A stretch of 23,412 nucleotides of DNA from Firmicutes bacterium UBA5227 (GCA_002409285.1 DHUT01000021.1:1-23412), one strand, 5' to 3'; counted from the stretch's first letter, positions 1 through 7,900 are shown. Notes: generated from the letters alone by a model not told the origin. Translations and numbers: made by a program.

Positions 1-25
1 CTCCCTTTATAATGTTATAATCTTA

Positions 26-101
<76 letters not shown>

Positions 102-128
102 GAAATTCCGGTAACAAACGTTGAATCT

Positions 129-156
129 ATTATAACATAACCGGGTGTTTTATCAA
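129..156 (-). promoter_or_regulatory. Sigma-A-type promoter of the tRNA-Ala gene
   Basis: On the minus strand TTGATA (156-151) and TATAAT (134-129) are separated by 16 bases. The -10 box lies 27 bases before the mature tRNA 5' end, which fits a leader of about 20 bases removed by RNase P. Confidence 0.6.
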
Positions 157-244
157 CCTCTTTTTAAAATTTTCAATAAGAAGATTTTTGACTGCAAATA
201 TTAACGAGGAGCAAGGCGTTATTCCAAAAGGTAATATATCTGTA

Positions 245-273
245 TTGTAATAGAAAAATTAAAATGGTATAAT
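245..273 (+). promoter_or_regulatory. Extended -10 sigma-A-type promoter of sigI-rsgI
   Basis: TTGTAA (245-250) and TATAAT (268-273) are 17 bases apart. TG at 265-266 forms an extended -10 element. Transcription would start near 280, shortly before the AGAGGTG ribosome binding site (291-297) of sigI. I saw no obvious SigI-type autoregulatory promoter, so basal expression by the housekeeping sigma factor is inferred. Confidence 0.6.
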
Positions 274-302
274 TACTGGTAATTCTACTTAGAGGTGAAT
301 GT

Positions 303-1025
303 GTGGAAATAGATGTAATGGCAGTCAATGCTAAAAATGATGATAATCTGACAAGCAGGCTTATATCCCAGCACGAAAATTTCATATTGAAATGTGCTTC
401 CGCTGCGGCTCGGAGCTATATTTCAAGAAGTGATGATGAATGGCCAATTGCTTTGGCGGCTTTTGCAGAGGCGATAAGTAATTATTCCCCAAATAAGGGA
501 AGTTTTTTGAATTATGCCGAACTGGTGATAAGAAGGAGAATAGTCGAGTACATAGGGGGCAAATCCAGGTTTGCTCCGGAAACTTGGTCCATGCAACTGC
601 TGTCTGACTCTAAAATCGAACAGGATTCAATGAACTTAGAAGCTGTAGGAGAAGCTGCTATTTCTGCAGAAGAAAATAATTCGTTGAAGTTGGAAATATA
701 TCTTATAAATGAAATTTTATATGGACATGGTTTTTCATTCATGGATTTGACTGATTGTTCTCCAAAGTCTAAGAGGGATAAAAAGTTATGTGCCAGGGTA
801 GTGGCATTTGTGATAAATAATCCTATATTAACAAGCAAGATGAAGGTAAAAAGACAGTTTCCGCTGAATTTAATTATAAAAAACACAAGGGTATCTCGTA
901 AATTTCTGGAGAAGCATCGAAAATATATAGTAACTGCAGTAGAGATAATGTCCGGAGATTATGAAAATTTATCCGTATATATGGAGTATATTAGTGAGGA
1001 GATTGAGAAATGCAGGCAGTTATAG
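303..1025 (+). CDS. sigI: RNA polymerase sigma factor SigI
   Basis: A 240-residue sigma factor of the SigI branch of the sigma-70 family, which directs RNA polymerase to stress or envelope/carbohydrate regulons in bacilli and clostridia. The region-2-like segment at residues 44-84 (DDEWPIALAAFAEAI, then SFLNYAELVIRRRIVEYI) is the family hallmark. The C-terminal part, from about residue 185 to 232 (including FLEKHRKYIVTAVEIMSGDY), is the SigI DNA-binding region with its typical EKHRKYI block. GTG 303 is chosen as start because AGAGGTG sits five bases upstream; the in-frame ATG at 318 has no such site. The last 16 bases overlap rsgI, the usual arrangement for a sigma factor translationally coupled to its inhibitor. 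The inducing signal and target genes cannot be read from this window. Confidence 0.93.
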   Translation: MEIDVMAVNAKNDDNLTSRLISQHENFILKCASAAARSYISRSDDEWPIALAAFAEAISNYSPNKGSFLNYAELVIRRRIVEYIGGKSRFAPETWSMQLLSDSKIEQDSMNLEAVGEAAISAEENNSLKLEIYLINEILYGHGFSFMDLTDCSPKSKRDKKLCARVVAFVINNPILTSKMKVKRQFPLNLIIKNTRVSRKFLEKHRKYIVTAVEIMSGDYENLSVYMEYISEEIEKCRQL

Positions 1026-1219
1026 TTGAAGTTAAAGACAGAGCTGCTGCTGTCTTATCTGAGGATGGCAGAATATTAAAGATAAGAAATAAAAATTATG
1101 TTATGGGGCAGGAAATTAAATTAAAAAATACTGCCAAACATATAAAACTGTCGGTTATGGCAGTCGCGTTTTTAGCAATTCTGACAGCACTAATATGGTC
1201 ATATTATAATTTTAAATAA
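1010..1219 (+). CDS. rsgI: Minimal RsgI-type anti-sigma factor (N-terminal domain plus one membrane helix)
   Basis: A 69-residue protein whose first 40 or so residues (MQAVIVEVKDRAAAVLSEDG, then KIRNKNYVMGQEI) match the N-terminal anti-sigma domain of RsgI, which binds SigI on the cytoplasmic face. One hydrophobic helix follows (about residues 46-65, LSVMAVAFLAILTALIWSYY), and the protein ends three residues later. Known RsgI proteins continue into an extracellular domain of hundreds of residues that senses polysaccharide or envelope state; that part is absent. Downstream frames up to the ABC-F gene carry no continuation, so a simple frameshift is not the explanation. The 16-base overlap with sigI supports the pairing. 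Family assignment is firm; whether it still senses anything is unknown. Confidence 0.85.
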   Translation: MQAVIVEVKDRAAAVLSEDGRILKIRNKNYVMGQEIKLKNTAKHIKLSVMAVAFLAILTALIWSYYNFK

Positions 1220-1264
1220 AAAATATACTGTATAAATAGGGGTTAAGGTAGAGGGTAATCGAAC

Positions 1265-3190
1265 ATGATTGAAATAGGAGTAAGTAATTTAACCAAGCTT
1301 TATGGCGTTGATAAAATTTTTGAAAATGTAACCTTTGATGTAAAAACAAAGGATAAAGTAGGCTTAATCGGACGAAACGGCACTGGAAAAACAACATTGA
1401 TGAAAATTCTTGCAGGATATGAGGATTATCAAAATGGTCAGGTGAACAGGAGAAAAGGATTGACAACAGGTTACCTGGAGCAGATACCAAGCTATGATGA
1501 CAGCAGCATAGCTCTGGATGTCTTAAACGAAGCTTTCAGCAACCTGAACGAAATGAAGTTTCAAATGGAACAGCTTGAAAAATCCTTTGATAAATTAAAA
1601 GATAGTGAACTTGAATACGCAATTGCGAAGTACAGTTCTTTGCATGACATATATGAAGCTTCAGACGGATACAATACTGCAGAAAAACTGAACAGAGTGC
1701 TAAACGGTCTTGAAATATCTGAACGTATGCAGAAAAGCCGGTTCAGCATGCTTAGCGGCGGCGAAAAAACAAGAGTAATATTAGGAAAGATATTATTGGA
1801 GGAGCCTGAACTTTTGCTTCTTGATGAGCCTTCAAACCACCTGGATATTAAATCGGTGGAGTGGCTTGAAGAATATCTGCGTGCCTATAACGGAACAATA
1901 ATAATGATATCCCACGACAGATATTTTCTGGACAGGGTTGTTGATAAGATTATAGAATTAGAGCCTGACGCTGCACAGACTTATTACGGCAATTATTCAA
2001 AATATGCGGCTGAAAAAGAGCTGAGGTTTTTGCAGGCAATGAAAGAATATGAAAATCAGCAGAAAAAAATAAAAAAGATGGAAGAGCAGATTCAGAGATA
2101 CCGTATATGGGGAGAGATGCGCGACAGTGATAAAATGTACAAAAGAGCCAAGGAATTAGAGAAAAGGCTTGAAAAAATAGATAAAATAAATAAACCGGTC
2201 ATTGATAAAAAAGCTGCCGATTTTAAAGTAACCGGTGTCGAAAGAACGGGGAAGCAGGTAATAAGTGTTGATAATATAGGGAAATCCTTTGGTTCAAACA
2301 AATTGTTCAATAATGTGAGCTTCACCTTGTTCTACAAGGACAGCCTCTGTATTTTAGGAGAAAATGGTACGGGAAAGTCAACAATTTTAAAAATTATATT
2401 AAACGAAATTGATCCTGATTTCGGAGTAGTAAAAATAGGTTCAAATGTTAAAATAGGATACCTTCCTCAGGAGGTAAGCTTTGACAAGGAAGACATTTCA
2501 ATAGTAGATTATTTTTCTTACTATTACGGGATTTCTCTGGGAGAGGCAAGAAAGGAGCTCGCAAAGATTTTATTTACGGGAGAGGATGTTTATAAGCACA
2601 TCAGCACCCTGTCCGGTGGGGAAAAATCAAGGCTGAAGCTGGGAATGCTGATTTATGAAAAAGTAAACACACTGATACTGGATGAACCTACAAATCACCT
2701 GGATATTGAGTCGCGGGAGGTTTTGGAGGAAAGTCTCACCAATTATGAAGGCACATTGCTGTTTGTGTCCCATGACAGATATTTCGTTAATAAAATTGCA
2801 ACCTGCATAGGTGAAATTTCTAATAAAGAATTTATGATTTACGAATACGATTATGAGGGATATAAGCAGGAAAAGATGAGGATCATAGAAAGGAAATCTG
2901 CCATTGCGGAAGAAAAAAGGGAGAAGGATGTTTCACTTAGCAAAGAAACGTATATAAAGAAAAAAGAAGAGCAAAGAGCTGATGAGAAAGCTAAAAGAGA
3001 CTTGGCGAGAATGGAAAACAATATCTTACAAACCGAAAATAAAATTATAGAATTAGAGAAGCTTCTTAATTCAGATTCTTCCCAATGGGATTTAACTGAG
3101 TATAATGATAAATATAATGAATATATTAATCTAAAGACAAAAATAGAGAAGATGTATTCTGAATTGGATAGCCTTTTAGCAGGGGTATAG
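1265..3190 (+). CDS. ABC-F family ATPase (duplicated ABC domains, YdiF-like)
   Basis: A 641-residue soluble protein with two ABC ATPase domains and no membrane segments, the ABC-F architecture of ribosome-associated translation factors. Domain 1 has Walker A GRNGTGKTT (36-44), signature LSGGE (163-167) and Walker B LLLLDEPSNHLD (from 183). Domain 2 has GENGTGKST (365-373), LSGGE (449-453) and LILDEPTNHLD (from 470). The charged linker at about 247-312, rich in Lys, Glu and Arg, corresponds to the P-site tRNA interaction motif. A coiled-coil tail fills about 545-641, as in Bacillus YdiF, which has similar length. ABC-F proteins act on stalled ribosomes or give antibiotic protection; the sequence does not say which. 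GAGGG (1251-1255) precedes ATG 1265. The CDF gene starts three bases after the stop, so the two are probably cotranscribed. Confidence 0.92.
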   Translation: MIEIGVSNLTKLYGVDKIFENVTFDVKTKDKVGLIGRNGTGKTTLMKILAGYEDYQNGQVNRRKGLTTGYLEQIPSYDDSSIALDVLNEAFSNLNEMKFQMEQLEKSFDKLKDSELEYAIAKYSSLHDIYEASDGYNTAEKLNRVLNGLEISERMQKSRFSMLSGGEKTRVILGKILLEEPELLLLDEPSNHLDIKSVEWLEEYLRAYNGTIIMISHDRYFLDRVVDKIIELEPDAAQTYYGNYSKYAAEKELRFLQAMKEYENQQKKIKKMEEQIQRYRIWGEMRDSDKMYKRAKELEKRLEKIDKINKPVIDKKAADFKVTGVERTGKQVISVDNIGKSFGSNKLFNNVSFTLFYKDSLCILGENGTGKSTILKIILNEIDPDFGVVKIGSNVKIGYLPQEVSFDKEDISIVDYFSYYYGISLGEARKELAKILFTGEDVYKHISTLSGGEKSRLKLGMLIYEKVNTLILDEPTNHLDIESREVLEESLTNYEGTLLFVSHDRYFVNKIATCIGEISNKEFMIYEYDYEGYKQEKMRIIERKSAIAEEKREKDVSLSKETYIKKKEEQRADEKAKRDLARMENNILQTENKIIELEKLLNSDSSQWDLTEYNDKYNEYINLKTKIEKMYSELDSLLAGV

Positions 3191-3192
3191 TT

Positions 3193-4389
3193 ATGATTGA
3201 TTTTATTATTAAAAGATTCATAAAGGATTATGAAAATGTAAGAGAATCGTCTGTCAGAGAAGCCTACGGCAAACTTGGAAGCGTGGTTGGGATTTTCGCC
3301 AATGTTATTTTAAGCCTAAGCAAAATAGCTGTAGGTTCTATATTCGGCAATATTTCCATAACGGCAGATGGAGTTAACAATTTATCTGATGCGGGTTCTT
3401 CCGTAATAACATTTATCGGTTTTAAAATGTCCGGAAAGCCTGCAGACAAGGATCATCCCTTCGGGCATGCGAGAATTGAATACCTGACAGGTCTTGCGGT
3501 CGGGGTAATAATATTGCTTTTGGGAACTGAGCTGATAAAATCCTCTTTTGAAAAAATAATAAACCCCGGGACCTCAATTTTTTCATGGGTCATGGCAGTG
3601 GTTCTTGCCCTTTCCATTGCAGTTAAGCTTTGGCTGAACTTCTTCGATTCCAGGCTTGCAGAAAAAATTTCATCTTCAACCATGAAAGCAGCCGCCATGG
3701 ATTCAAGAAATGATGTTATGGCAACTACAGCTGTTCTTGTTTCAATTTTTGTCGCAAAATTTACCGGACTTGAAATAGACGGATACATGGGCGTAATAGT
3801 GGCATTATTTATTCTATATTCAGGGTATTCAATATTGAAGGATATACTAAACCCACTCCTGGGAGAAATGCCAGATCCTGATTTTGTTGAAAAAATTGAA
3901 AAAAAGATTTTATCCTATGAGGGCATACTCAATATTCATGATCTGGTAATACACAATTATGGTCCCAACAGATATTTTGCCACTGTTCATGCAGAAGTTG
4001 ACGCAAAGGAAGATATACTTAAATCGCATGATATGATAGACAATATTGAAAGAGACTTTGCCAGAGAATTAGATATTAATTTAGTTATACATTTAGATCC
4101 TGTCATCACAAACGACGAAAAAATTAACCAGCTAAGAAACATGACGGGTGAAATTATAAAAGAAATAGATGAGGCACTTACCATACATGATTTCAGAGTC
4201 GTGGAAGGAGAAACTCACACTAATTTAATATTTGACGTGTTAGTACCTGCAGGATATGAAACAAAGTCAAGCGATCTGGTCAGGAAAATAGAGAAATCAA
4301 TAAAATCAGTAAATGAAAATTATTACGTGGTTGTAACGGTTGACAGAAATTATGTCTCTACATACATGAATGACCCTAAAATGCTATAG
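3193..4389 (+). CDS. Cation diffusion facilitator (CDF) family metal efflux transporter, possibly Mn-type
   Basis: A 398-residue metal/proton antiporter of the CDF family. The membrane domain covers about residues 28-220, with the helix-2 motif ADGVNNLSDAGSS (58-70) and the HPFGHAR loop (88-94) that mark the family. Residues aligned with the YiiP transport site are Asn62 and Asp66 in helix 2 and Asp170 and Asp174 in helix 5 (DSRND). An N/D-D-D-D set without histidine is characteristic of manganese-type CDFs rather than zinc exporters. The cytoplasmic tail (about 225-398) is roughly twice the normal length and appears to hold a ZT-dimer domain followed by a second similar alpha/beta unit. ATG 3193 follows CAGGGG. 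The gene directly follows the ABC-F gene. Family certain; substrate inferred from the site residues only. Confidence 0.92.
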   Translation: MIDFIIKRFIKDYENVRESSVREAYGKLGSVVGIFANVILSLSKIAVGSIFGNISITADGVNNLSDAGSSVITFIGFKMSGKPADKDHPFGHARIEYLTGLAVGVIILLLGTELIKSSFEKIINPGTSIFSWVMAVVLALSIAVKLWLNFFDSRLAEKISSSTMKAAAMDSRNDVMATTAVLVSIFVAKFTGLEIDGYMGVIVALFILYSGYSILKDILNPLLGEMPDPDFVEKIEKKILSYEGILNIHDLVIHNYGPNRYFATVHAEVDAKEDILKSHDMIDNIERDFARELDINLVIHLDPVITNDEKINQLRNMTGEIIKEIDEALTIHDFRVVEGETHTNLIFDVLVPAGYETKSSDLVRKIEKSIKSVNENYYVVVTVDRNYVSTYMNDPKML

Positions 4390-4459
4390 CTATGGGTGCA
4401 GGTTAGGAAGGCTGAAAGCTGATGCATGAAAATATCAATGCATAGGGCTATGCAGAGGT

Positions 4460-4484
4460 TCAGAGGGCGTAATACGCCCTCTGA
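4460..4484. terminator. GC-rich 10-bp hairpin between convergent genes
   Basis: TCAGAGGGCG (4460-4469) and CGCCCTCTGA (4475-4484) form a perfect stem with a TAATA loop. It sits between the convergent CDF and aldolase genes and could stop or stabilise transcripts from both sides. Neither side has a U-tract, so it is not a standard intrinsic terminator. Confidence 0.5.
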
Positions 4485-4499
4485 CATGTGATCATTATA

Positions 4500-5429
4500 T
4501 CAGCGTTTGTTGCTGCATCCAAGTACATCTCTCATTTTGTGGGCAACCATATCCCTTATGGCCGTCCTTCCGGGACCTAAATATTTACGAGGGTCAAACT
4601 CAGACGGATTTTCCACAAATAACTGTCTGATGCAGGCTGTCATCGCCAGCCTCAGGTCAGTGTCAATGTTAATTTTGCAGACACCCATCTTGGAAGCCCT
4701 TCTTAACATTTCCTCAGGAACACCTGCTGCTCCGGGGATTTTTCCACCGTATTTATTGCACAAGTCAACAAATTCTTTTGGAACTGAAGACGAGCCGTGC
4801 AGAACCAGAGGAAACTCAGGAAGCAATTTTGAGATTACTTCAAGCCTTTCAAAGTCCAGGCTTGGGTCACCTTTGAATTTATAGGCTCCATGGCTTGTTC
4901 CAATAGCTATTGCCAGTGAGTCAACTCCTGTCCTTTCAACAAATTCCGCCGCCTGCTCAGGGTCTGTGTATGTAGCATCCTTGGTGTTTACCTTAACCGC
5001 ATCCTCAACACCCGCTAATTTCCCAAGTTCAGCTTCGACCACAACGCCTTTGCTGTGTGCATATTCAACAACTTGCTTTGTCAGCGCTATGTTTTCTTCA
5101 AAAGGATGCTTTGAACCGTCAATCATAACCGATGTGAATCCGTCGTCTACACACTGCCTGCAGATTTCAAAATCCTCACCGTGGTCTAAATGAAGGCAAA
5201 TGTCAAGACCTGTATCCTCTATTGCGGCCTCCACTAACTTTCTTAAGTAGACAGGATTGGCATATTTTCGTGCTCCGGCAGAAACCTGAAGTATTAGCGG
5301 TGCATTTTCCTGCTTTGCGGCCTCTACTATGCCCTGAATTATTTCCATGTTGTTAACGTTGAAAGCACCCACGGCATAATGACCTTCATACGCCTTCTTA
5401 AACATTTCCTTAGTTGTTACAAGAGACAT
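4500..5429 (-). CDS. fba: Class II fructose-1,6-bisphosphate aldolase
   Basis: A 309-residue zinc-dependent aldolase that interconverts fructose-1,6-bisphosphate with dihydroxyacetone phosphate and glyceraldehyde-3-phosphate in glycolysis and gluconeogenesis, in the cytoplasm. Visible class II features are the signature around HLDHGEDF (80-87) with catalytic Asp82 and zinc ligand His83, the zinc ligands His180 (GTSHGAYKF) and His211 (VLHGSSS), the VEAELGKLAG strand (131-140) and the substrate-phosphate segment ending in NIDTDLR (254-260). Length fits the family. Other class II members act on tagatose-bisphosphate, but the overall sequence reads as glycolytic FBA. ATG 5429 is preceded on the minus strand by AGGAGG at good spacing. 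It is transcribed divergently from groESL and convergently with the CDF gene. Confidence 0.95.
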   Translation of the reverse strand: MSLVTTKEMFKKAYEGHYAVGAFNVNNMEIIQGIVEAAKQENAPLILQVSAGARKYANPVYLRKLVEAAIEDTGLDICLHLDHGEDFEICRQCVDDGFTSVMIDGSKHPFEENIALTKQVVEYAHSKGVVVEAELGKLAGVEDAVKVNTKDATYTDPEQAAEFVERTGVDSLAIAIGTSHGAYKFKGDPSLDFERLEVISKLLPEFPLVLHGSSSVPKEFVDLCNKYGGKIPGAAGVPEEMLRRASKMGVCKINIDTDLRLAMTACIRQLFVENPSEFDPRKYLGPGRTAIRDMVAHKMRDVLGCSNKR

Positions 5430-5485
5430 TTTGATTCCTCCTAATAAATTATAATTCAGAAATGTGTTATACTATTGATATATTT

Positions 5486-5491
5486 ATTATA
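5486..5491 (-). promoter_or_regulatory. Candidate -10 box for fba
   Basis: TATAAT on the minus strand, which would give a leader of about 50 bases before the aldolase start. No convincing -35 box stands 16-18 bases upstream. The 8-mer TTATACTA occurs at 5467-5474 and again 20 bases on at 5487-5494, overlapping this box. The rest of the 368-base fba-groES gap holds the groES promoter with CIRCE and a repeat fragment at 5541-5570; I see no gene in it. Confidence 0.3.
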
Positions 5492-5540
5492 CTACATCTA
5501 TATATAAAAAACACCAACTATTTCAAGGAATTTTAGAAAC

Positions 5541-5570
5541 GATTCTTCACTCCTCCTCAGAATGATACTG
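5541..5570. repeat. Half-copy of a dispersed intergenic palindromic repeat
   Basis: The segment starts GATTCTTCACTCC and ends CTCAGAATGATACTG. The pairing of GATTCTTC..., then TCAGAATG, resembles one arm of short palindromic elements common between genes in clostridial genomes. A related fuller copy lies at 10747-10809. No matching left arm is visible here. The family assignment rests on pattern memory, not a search. Confidence 0.35.
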
Positions 5571-5679
5571 AGTTAGCAGTAATACGTAGAAATATCAATA
5601 AATTAAAAGTAAATAGAAGATTTTTATGGTAAAATCCAAATATTTAAAGAAAATAAATGTATATTGAATAAAATGGCAC

Positions 5680-5708
5680 TTGAAAACATCCATGTTAATA
5701 GGTATTAT
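5680..5708 (+). promoter_or_regulatory. Sigma-A-type promoter of groESL
   Basis: TTGAAA (5680-5685) and TATTAT (5703-5708) are 17 bases apart. The predicted start, near 5715, lies just before the CIRCE operator, the arrangement expected for HrcA-repressed chaperonin operons. Confidence 0.75.
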
Positions 5709-5722
5709 ATACACTATAAGTG

Positions 5723-5749
5723 TTAGCACTCTATGACGTCGAGTGCTAA
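5723..5749 (+). promoter_or_regulatory. CIRCE operator (HrcA binding site)
   Basis: TTAGCACTC (5723-5731) and GAGTGCTAA (5741-5749) are perfect inverted 9-mers around a 9-base spacer, exactly the CIRCE consensus. HrcA bound here represses groESL until heat stress titrates the chaperonin. The hrcA gene is not in the window. Confidence 0.98.
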
Positions 5750-5797
5750 CAACGATCTGGATAATAATTATATTAAATAAAATGGGAGGAATAAGTC

Positions 5798-6079
5798 ATG
5801 ACAGTAAGACCATTAGGTGAAAGAGTAGTAATTAAAATGGCAGAAGCAGAAGAAAAAACTAAAAGCGGCATAGTATTGCCAGGTTCTGCTAAAGAAAAGC
5901 CTCAGGTAGCAGAGGTTCTTGCAGTAGGAGCAGGAATCACTTCTGACGAAAAGAAAAAAGATGAAGTAAAAGTTGGAGATAAAGTAATTTTCTCTAAATT
6001 TGCAGGAACAGAAGTTAAGGTTGATGACGAAGAATTAATTATAATTAAACTATCTGATGTTTTGGCAGTTATAGAATAA
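5798..6079 (+). CDS. groES: Co-chaperonin GroES
   Basis: A 93-residue co-chaperonin that caps the GroEL cavity as a heptamer in the cytoplasm. The N-terminal strand VRPLGERVVIK (3-13) and the mobile loop EEKTKSGIVLPGSAKEKP (18-35), which carries the conserved IVLP contact to GroEL, are both clear. So is the C-terminal half from GDKVIFSKFAGTEV to the end. Length is normal. GGGAGGA precedes ATG 5798. It is first in a two-gene operon behind the CIRCE operator; groEL begins 19 bases after its stop. Confidence 0.98.
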   Translation: MTVRPLGERVVIKMAEAEEKTKSGIVLPGSAKEKPQVAEVLAVGAGITSDEKKKDEVKVGDKVIFSKFAGTEVKVDDEELIIIKLSDVLAVIE

Positions 6080-6098
6080 AATAGGAGAGGTATATAAA

Positions 6099-7736
6099 AT
6101 GGCAAAAATAATTAAATTTGATGAAGATGCTCGCCGCTCAATGGAGAAAGGCGTTAATACACTTGCTGATACTGTAAAAGTTACACTGGGACCTAAAGGA
6201 AGAAATGTTGTATTACAAAAATCATTTGGTTCACCTGTTATTACTAATGACGGTGTTACAATAGCAAGAGAAATAGAATTATCAGACCCTTATGAAAATA
6301 TGGGAGCTCAATTAGTTAAAGAAGTTGCTACAAAGACAAATGATGTGGCAGGAGATGGTACTACAACAGCAACACTGTTAGCACAGGCAATAATAAGAGA
6401 AGGTCTAAAGAATGTAGCTGCAGGTGCCAACCCTATGGTACTTAGAAGAGGAATCCAGGCAGCAGTTGATTCGGCAGTGAACGAACTTAAGAATGCATCT
6501 AAAAAGGTTGAAACTTCAGAAGAAATTGCACAGATTGCTTCAATATCAGCAGGAGATGACGAAATAGGAAAATTAATTGCTGATGCTATGGATAAAGTAG
6601 GCAAGGACGGCGTTATAACCGTAGAAGAAGCAAAGACCATGGGAACAGAGCTTGACGTGGTTGAGGGTATGCAGTTTGACAGAGGATACCTGTCTGCATA
6701 CATGGTAACAAACACAGAAAAGATGGAAGCTGTTCTGGATAATCCATATATATTAATTACAGACAAGAAAATTTCAAACATTCAGGAAATTCTACCTATA
6801 CTGGAACAAATCGTTCAGACAGGAAGATCTCTTGTTATCATAGCAGAAGACATAGAAGGTGAAGCACTGGCGACACTTGTTCTTAATAAACTGAGAGGAA
6901 CATTCAACTGTGTTGCTGTAAAAGCTCCTGGCTTTGGAGACAGAAGAAAAGATATGTTAAAAGATATAGCTATTTTAACAGGAGGAGAAGTTATAACTGA
7001 AGAATTAGGCTATGAACTGAAAGATACAACCATAGATATGCTTGGTAATGCCGGAACAGTTAAAATAGATAAAGAAAACACAATAATTGTTAATGGTTCA
7101 GGTTCTCAGGAAAAAATTTCTGATAGGGTAAAACAAATCAGAGCTCAGTATGAAGAAACAACTTCAGAGTTTGACAAAGAAAAATTACAGGAAAGACTGG
7201 CTAAATTAACAGGCGGAGTAGCAGTAATAAACGTTGGTGCAGCTACTGAAACTGAAATGAAAGAAAAGAAACTAAGAATCGAAGATGCTTTAAATGCAAC
7301 AAGAGCTGCAGTTGAAGAAGGCTTGGTATCAGGAGGCGGCGTTGCACTTTTATCAACTACTAAGGCAGTAGCTAAAGTAGCGGAATCATTAAAAGGCGAC
7401 GCAAAAACCGGAGCAAAAATAATCGAAAAAGCACTGGAAGAACCTGTAAAACAAATAGCTACAAACGCAGGACTTGAAGGCTCGGTTATAGTAGAAAAAT
7501 TGAAAAACAGCGATAAGGGAATAGGCTTCGATGCGTTAAACGAAAGATATATAAATATGATAGAAGCAGGAATAGTTGACCCTACTAAGGTGGTAAGGTC
7601 AGCACTTCAAAATGCTTCAAGTGTGGCATCAATGCTGTTAACCACAGAAGCAGCGGTTGCAGATGAACCGAAAGACGAAGAACCCGCAATGAACCCAGGT
7701 ATGGGCGGAATGGGCGGAATGGGCGGCATGATGTAA
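6099..7736 (+). CDS. groEL: Chaperonin GroEL
   Basis: A 545-residue, 60-kDa class chaperonin that folds proteins inside a double heptameric ring with ATP. Seen directly are the nucleotide loop LGPKGRNVVL (31-40), the GDGTTTATLLAQ segment around residue 86-97, the hinge and apical sequences including KAPGFGDRRKDML, and the equatorial VEEGLVSGGGVALL. The protein ends in a Gly-Gly-Met-rich tail that projects into the cavity. Length is full and nothing is missing. AGGAGAGG precedes ATG 6099. It is the second gene of the HrcA-controlled operon and is followed by an intrinsic terminator at 7791-7831. Confidence 0.99.
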   Translation: MAKIIKFDEDARRSMEKGVNTLADTVKVTLGPKGRNVVLQKSFGSPVITNDGVTIAREIELSDPYENMGAQLVKEVATKTNDVAGDGTTTATLLAQAIIREGLKNVAAGANPMVLRRGIQAAVDSAVNELKNASKKVETSEEIAQIASISAGDDEIGKLIADAMDKVGKDGVITVEEAKTMGTELDVVEGMQFDRGYLSAYMVTNTEKMEAVLDNPYILITDKKISNIQEILPILEQIVQTGRSLVIIAEDIEGEALATLVLNKLRGTFNCVAVKAPGFGDRRKDMLKDIAILTGGEVITEELGYELKDTTIDMLGNAGTVKIDKENTIIVNGSGSQEKISDRVKQIRAQYEETTSEFDKEKLQERLAKLTGGVAVINVGAATETEMKEKKLRIEDALNATRAAVEEGLVSGGGVALLSTTKAVAKVAESLKGDAKTGAKIIEKALEEPVKQIATNAGLEGSVIVEKLKNSDKGIGFDALNERYINMIEAGIVDPTKVVRSALQNASSVASMLLTTEAAVADEPKDEEPAMNPGMGGMGGMGGMM

Positions 7737-7790
7737 TAAAGCCGTCAACGTTGATTTCAAAGACTGTGAATAGTAATAAATAATAAATAT

Positions 7791-7831
7791 AAAAAAGATT
7801 AAAAATTTGTAAGAATTTTTAGTCTTTTTTT
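7791..7831 (+). terminator. Intrinsic terminator after groEL
   Basis: A 17-base left arm (7791-7807) pairs with 7814-7830 around a short TGTAAG loop, with a single T-G wobble. The right arm ends in a run of seven T. It separates groESL from the sigma-D-driven chemotaxis cassette. Confidence 0.85.
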
Positions 7832-7840
7832 ATATTTAAC

Positions 7841-7867
7841 TAAAATTTTATCCAAATATGCCGATAT
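7841..7867 (+). promoter_or_regulatory. Consensus sigma-D (sigma-28/FliA) promoter of the cheW-mcp-cheW cassette
   Basis: TAAA (7841-7844) and GCCGATAT (7860-7867) are separated by exactly 15 bases, a full match to the Bacillus sigma-D consensus TAAA-N15-GCCGATAT. Transcription would start near 7874, about 15 bases before the GAGGTG site of cheW. This places the receptor cassette in the late flagellar regulon controlled by FlgM, whose gene lies about 3 kb downstream. Confidence 0.9.
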
Positions 7868-7900
7868 CATAATATGAAATAATATAATGAGGTGATTTTT

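Noticed and set aside
1217..1264. Possible frameshift that would have cut a longer RsgI
   Set aside because: All three frames after 1219 close within a few codons and the ABC-F gene starts at 1265, so there is no hidden remainder of a sensor domain.
5556..5572. CTCAG/CTGAG hairpin as a terminator or regulatory RNA
   Set aside because: The stem has only five pairs with a seven-base loop and no T-run; it is better explained as part of the repeat fragment.
6308..6781. Long open frame on the strand opposite groEL
   Set aside because: It is a by-product of groEL codon use, has no ribosome binding site, and its translation is low-complexity Ser/Ile-rich with no recognisable family.
7892..7900. 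GTG at 7892 as the cheW start
   Set aside because: It lies inside the GAGGTG ribosome binding site that correctly serves GTG 7901.
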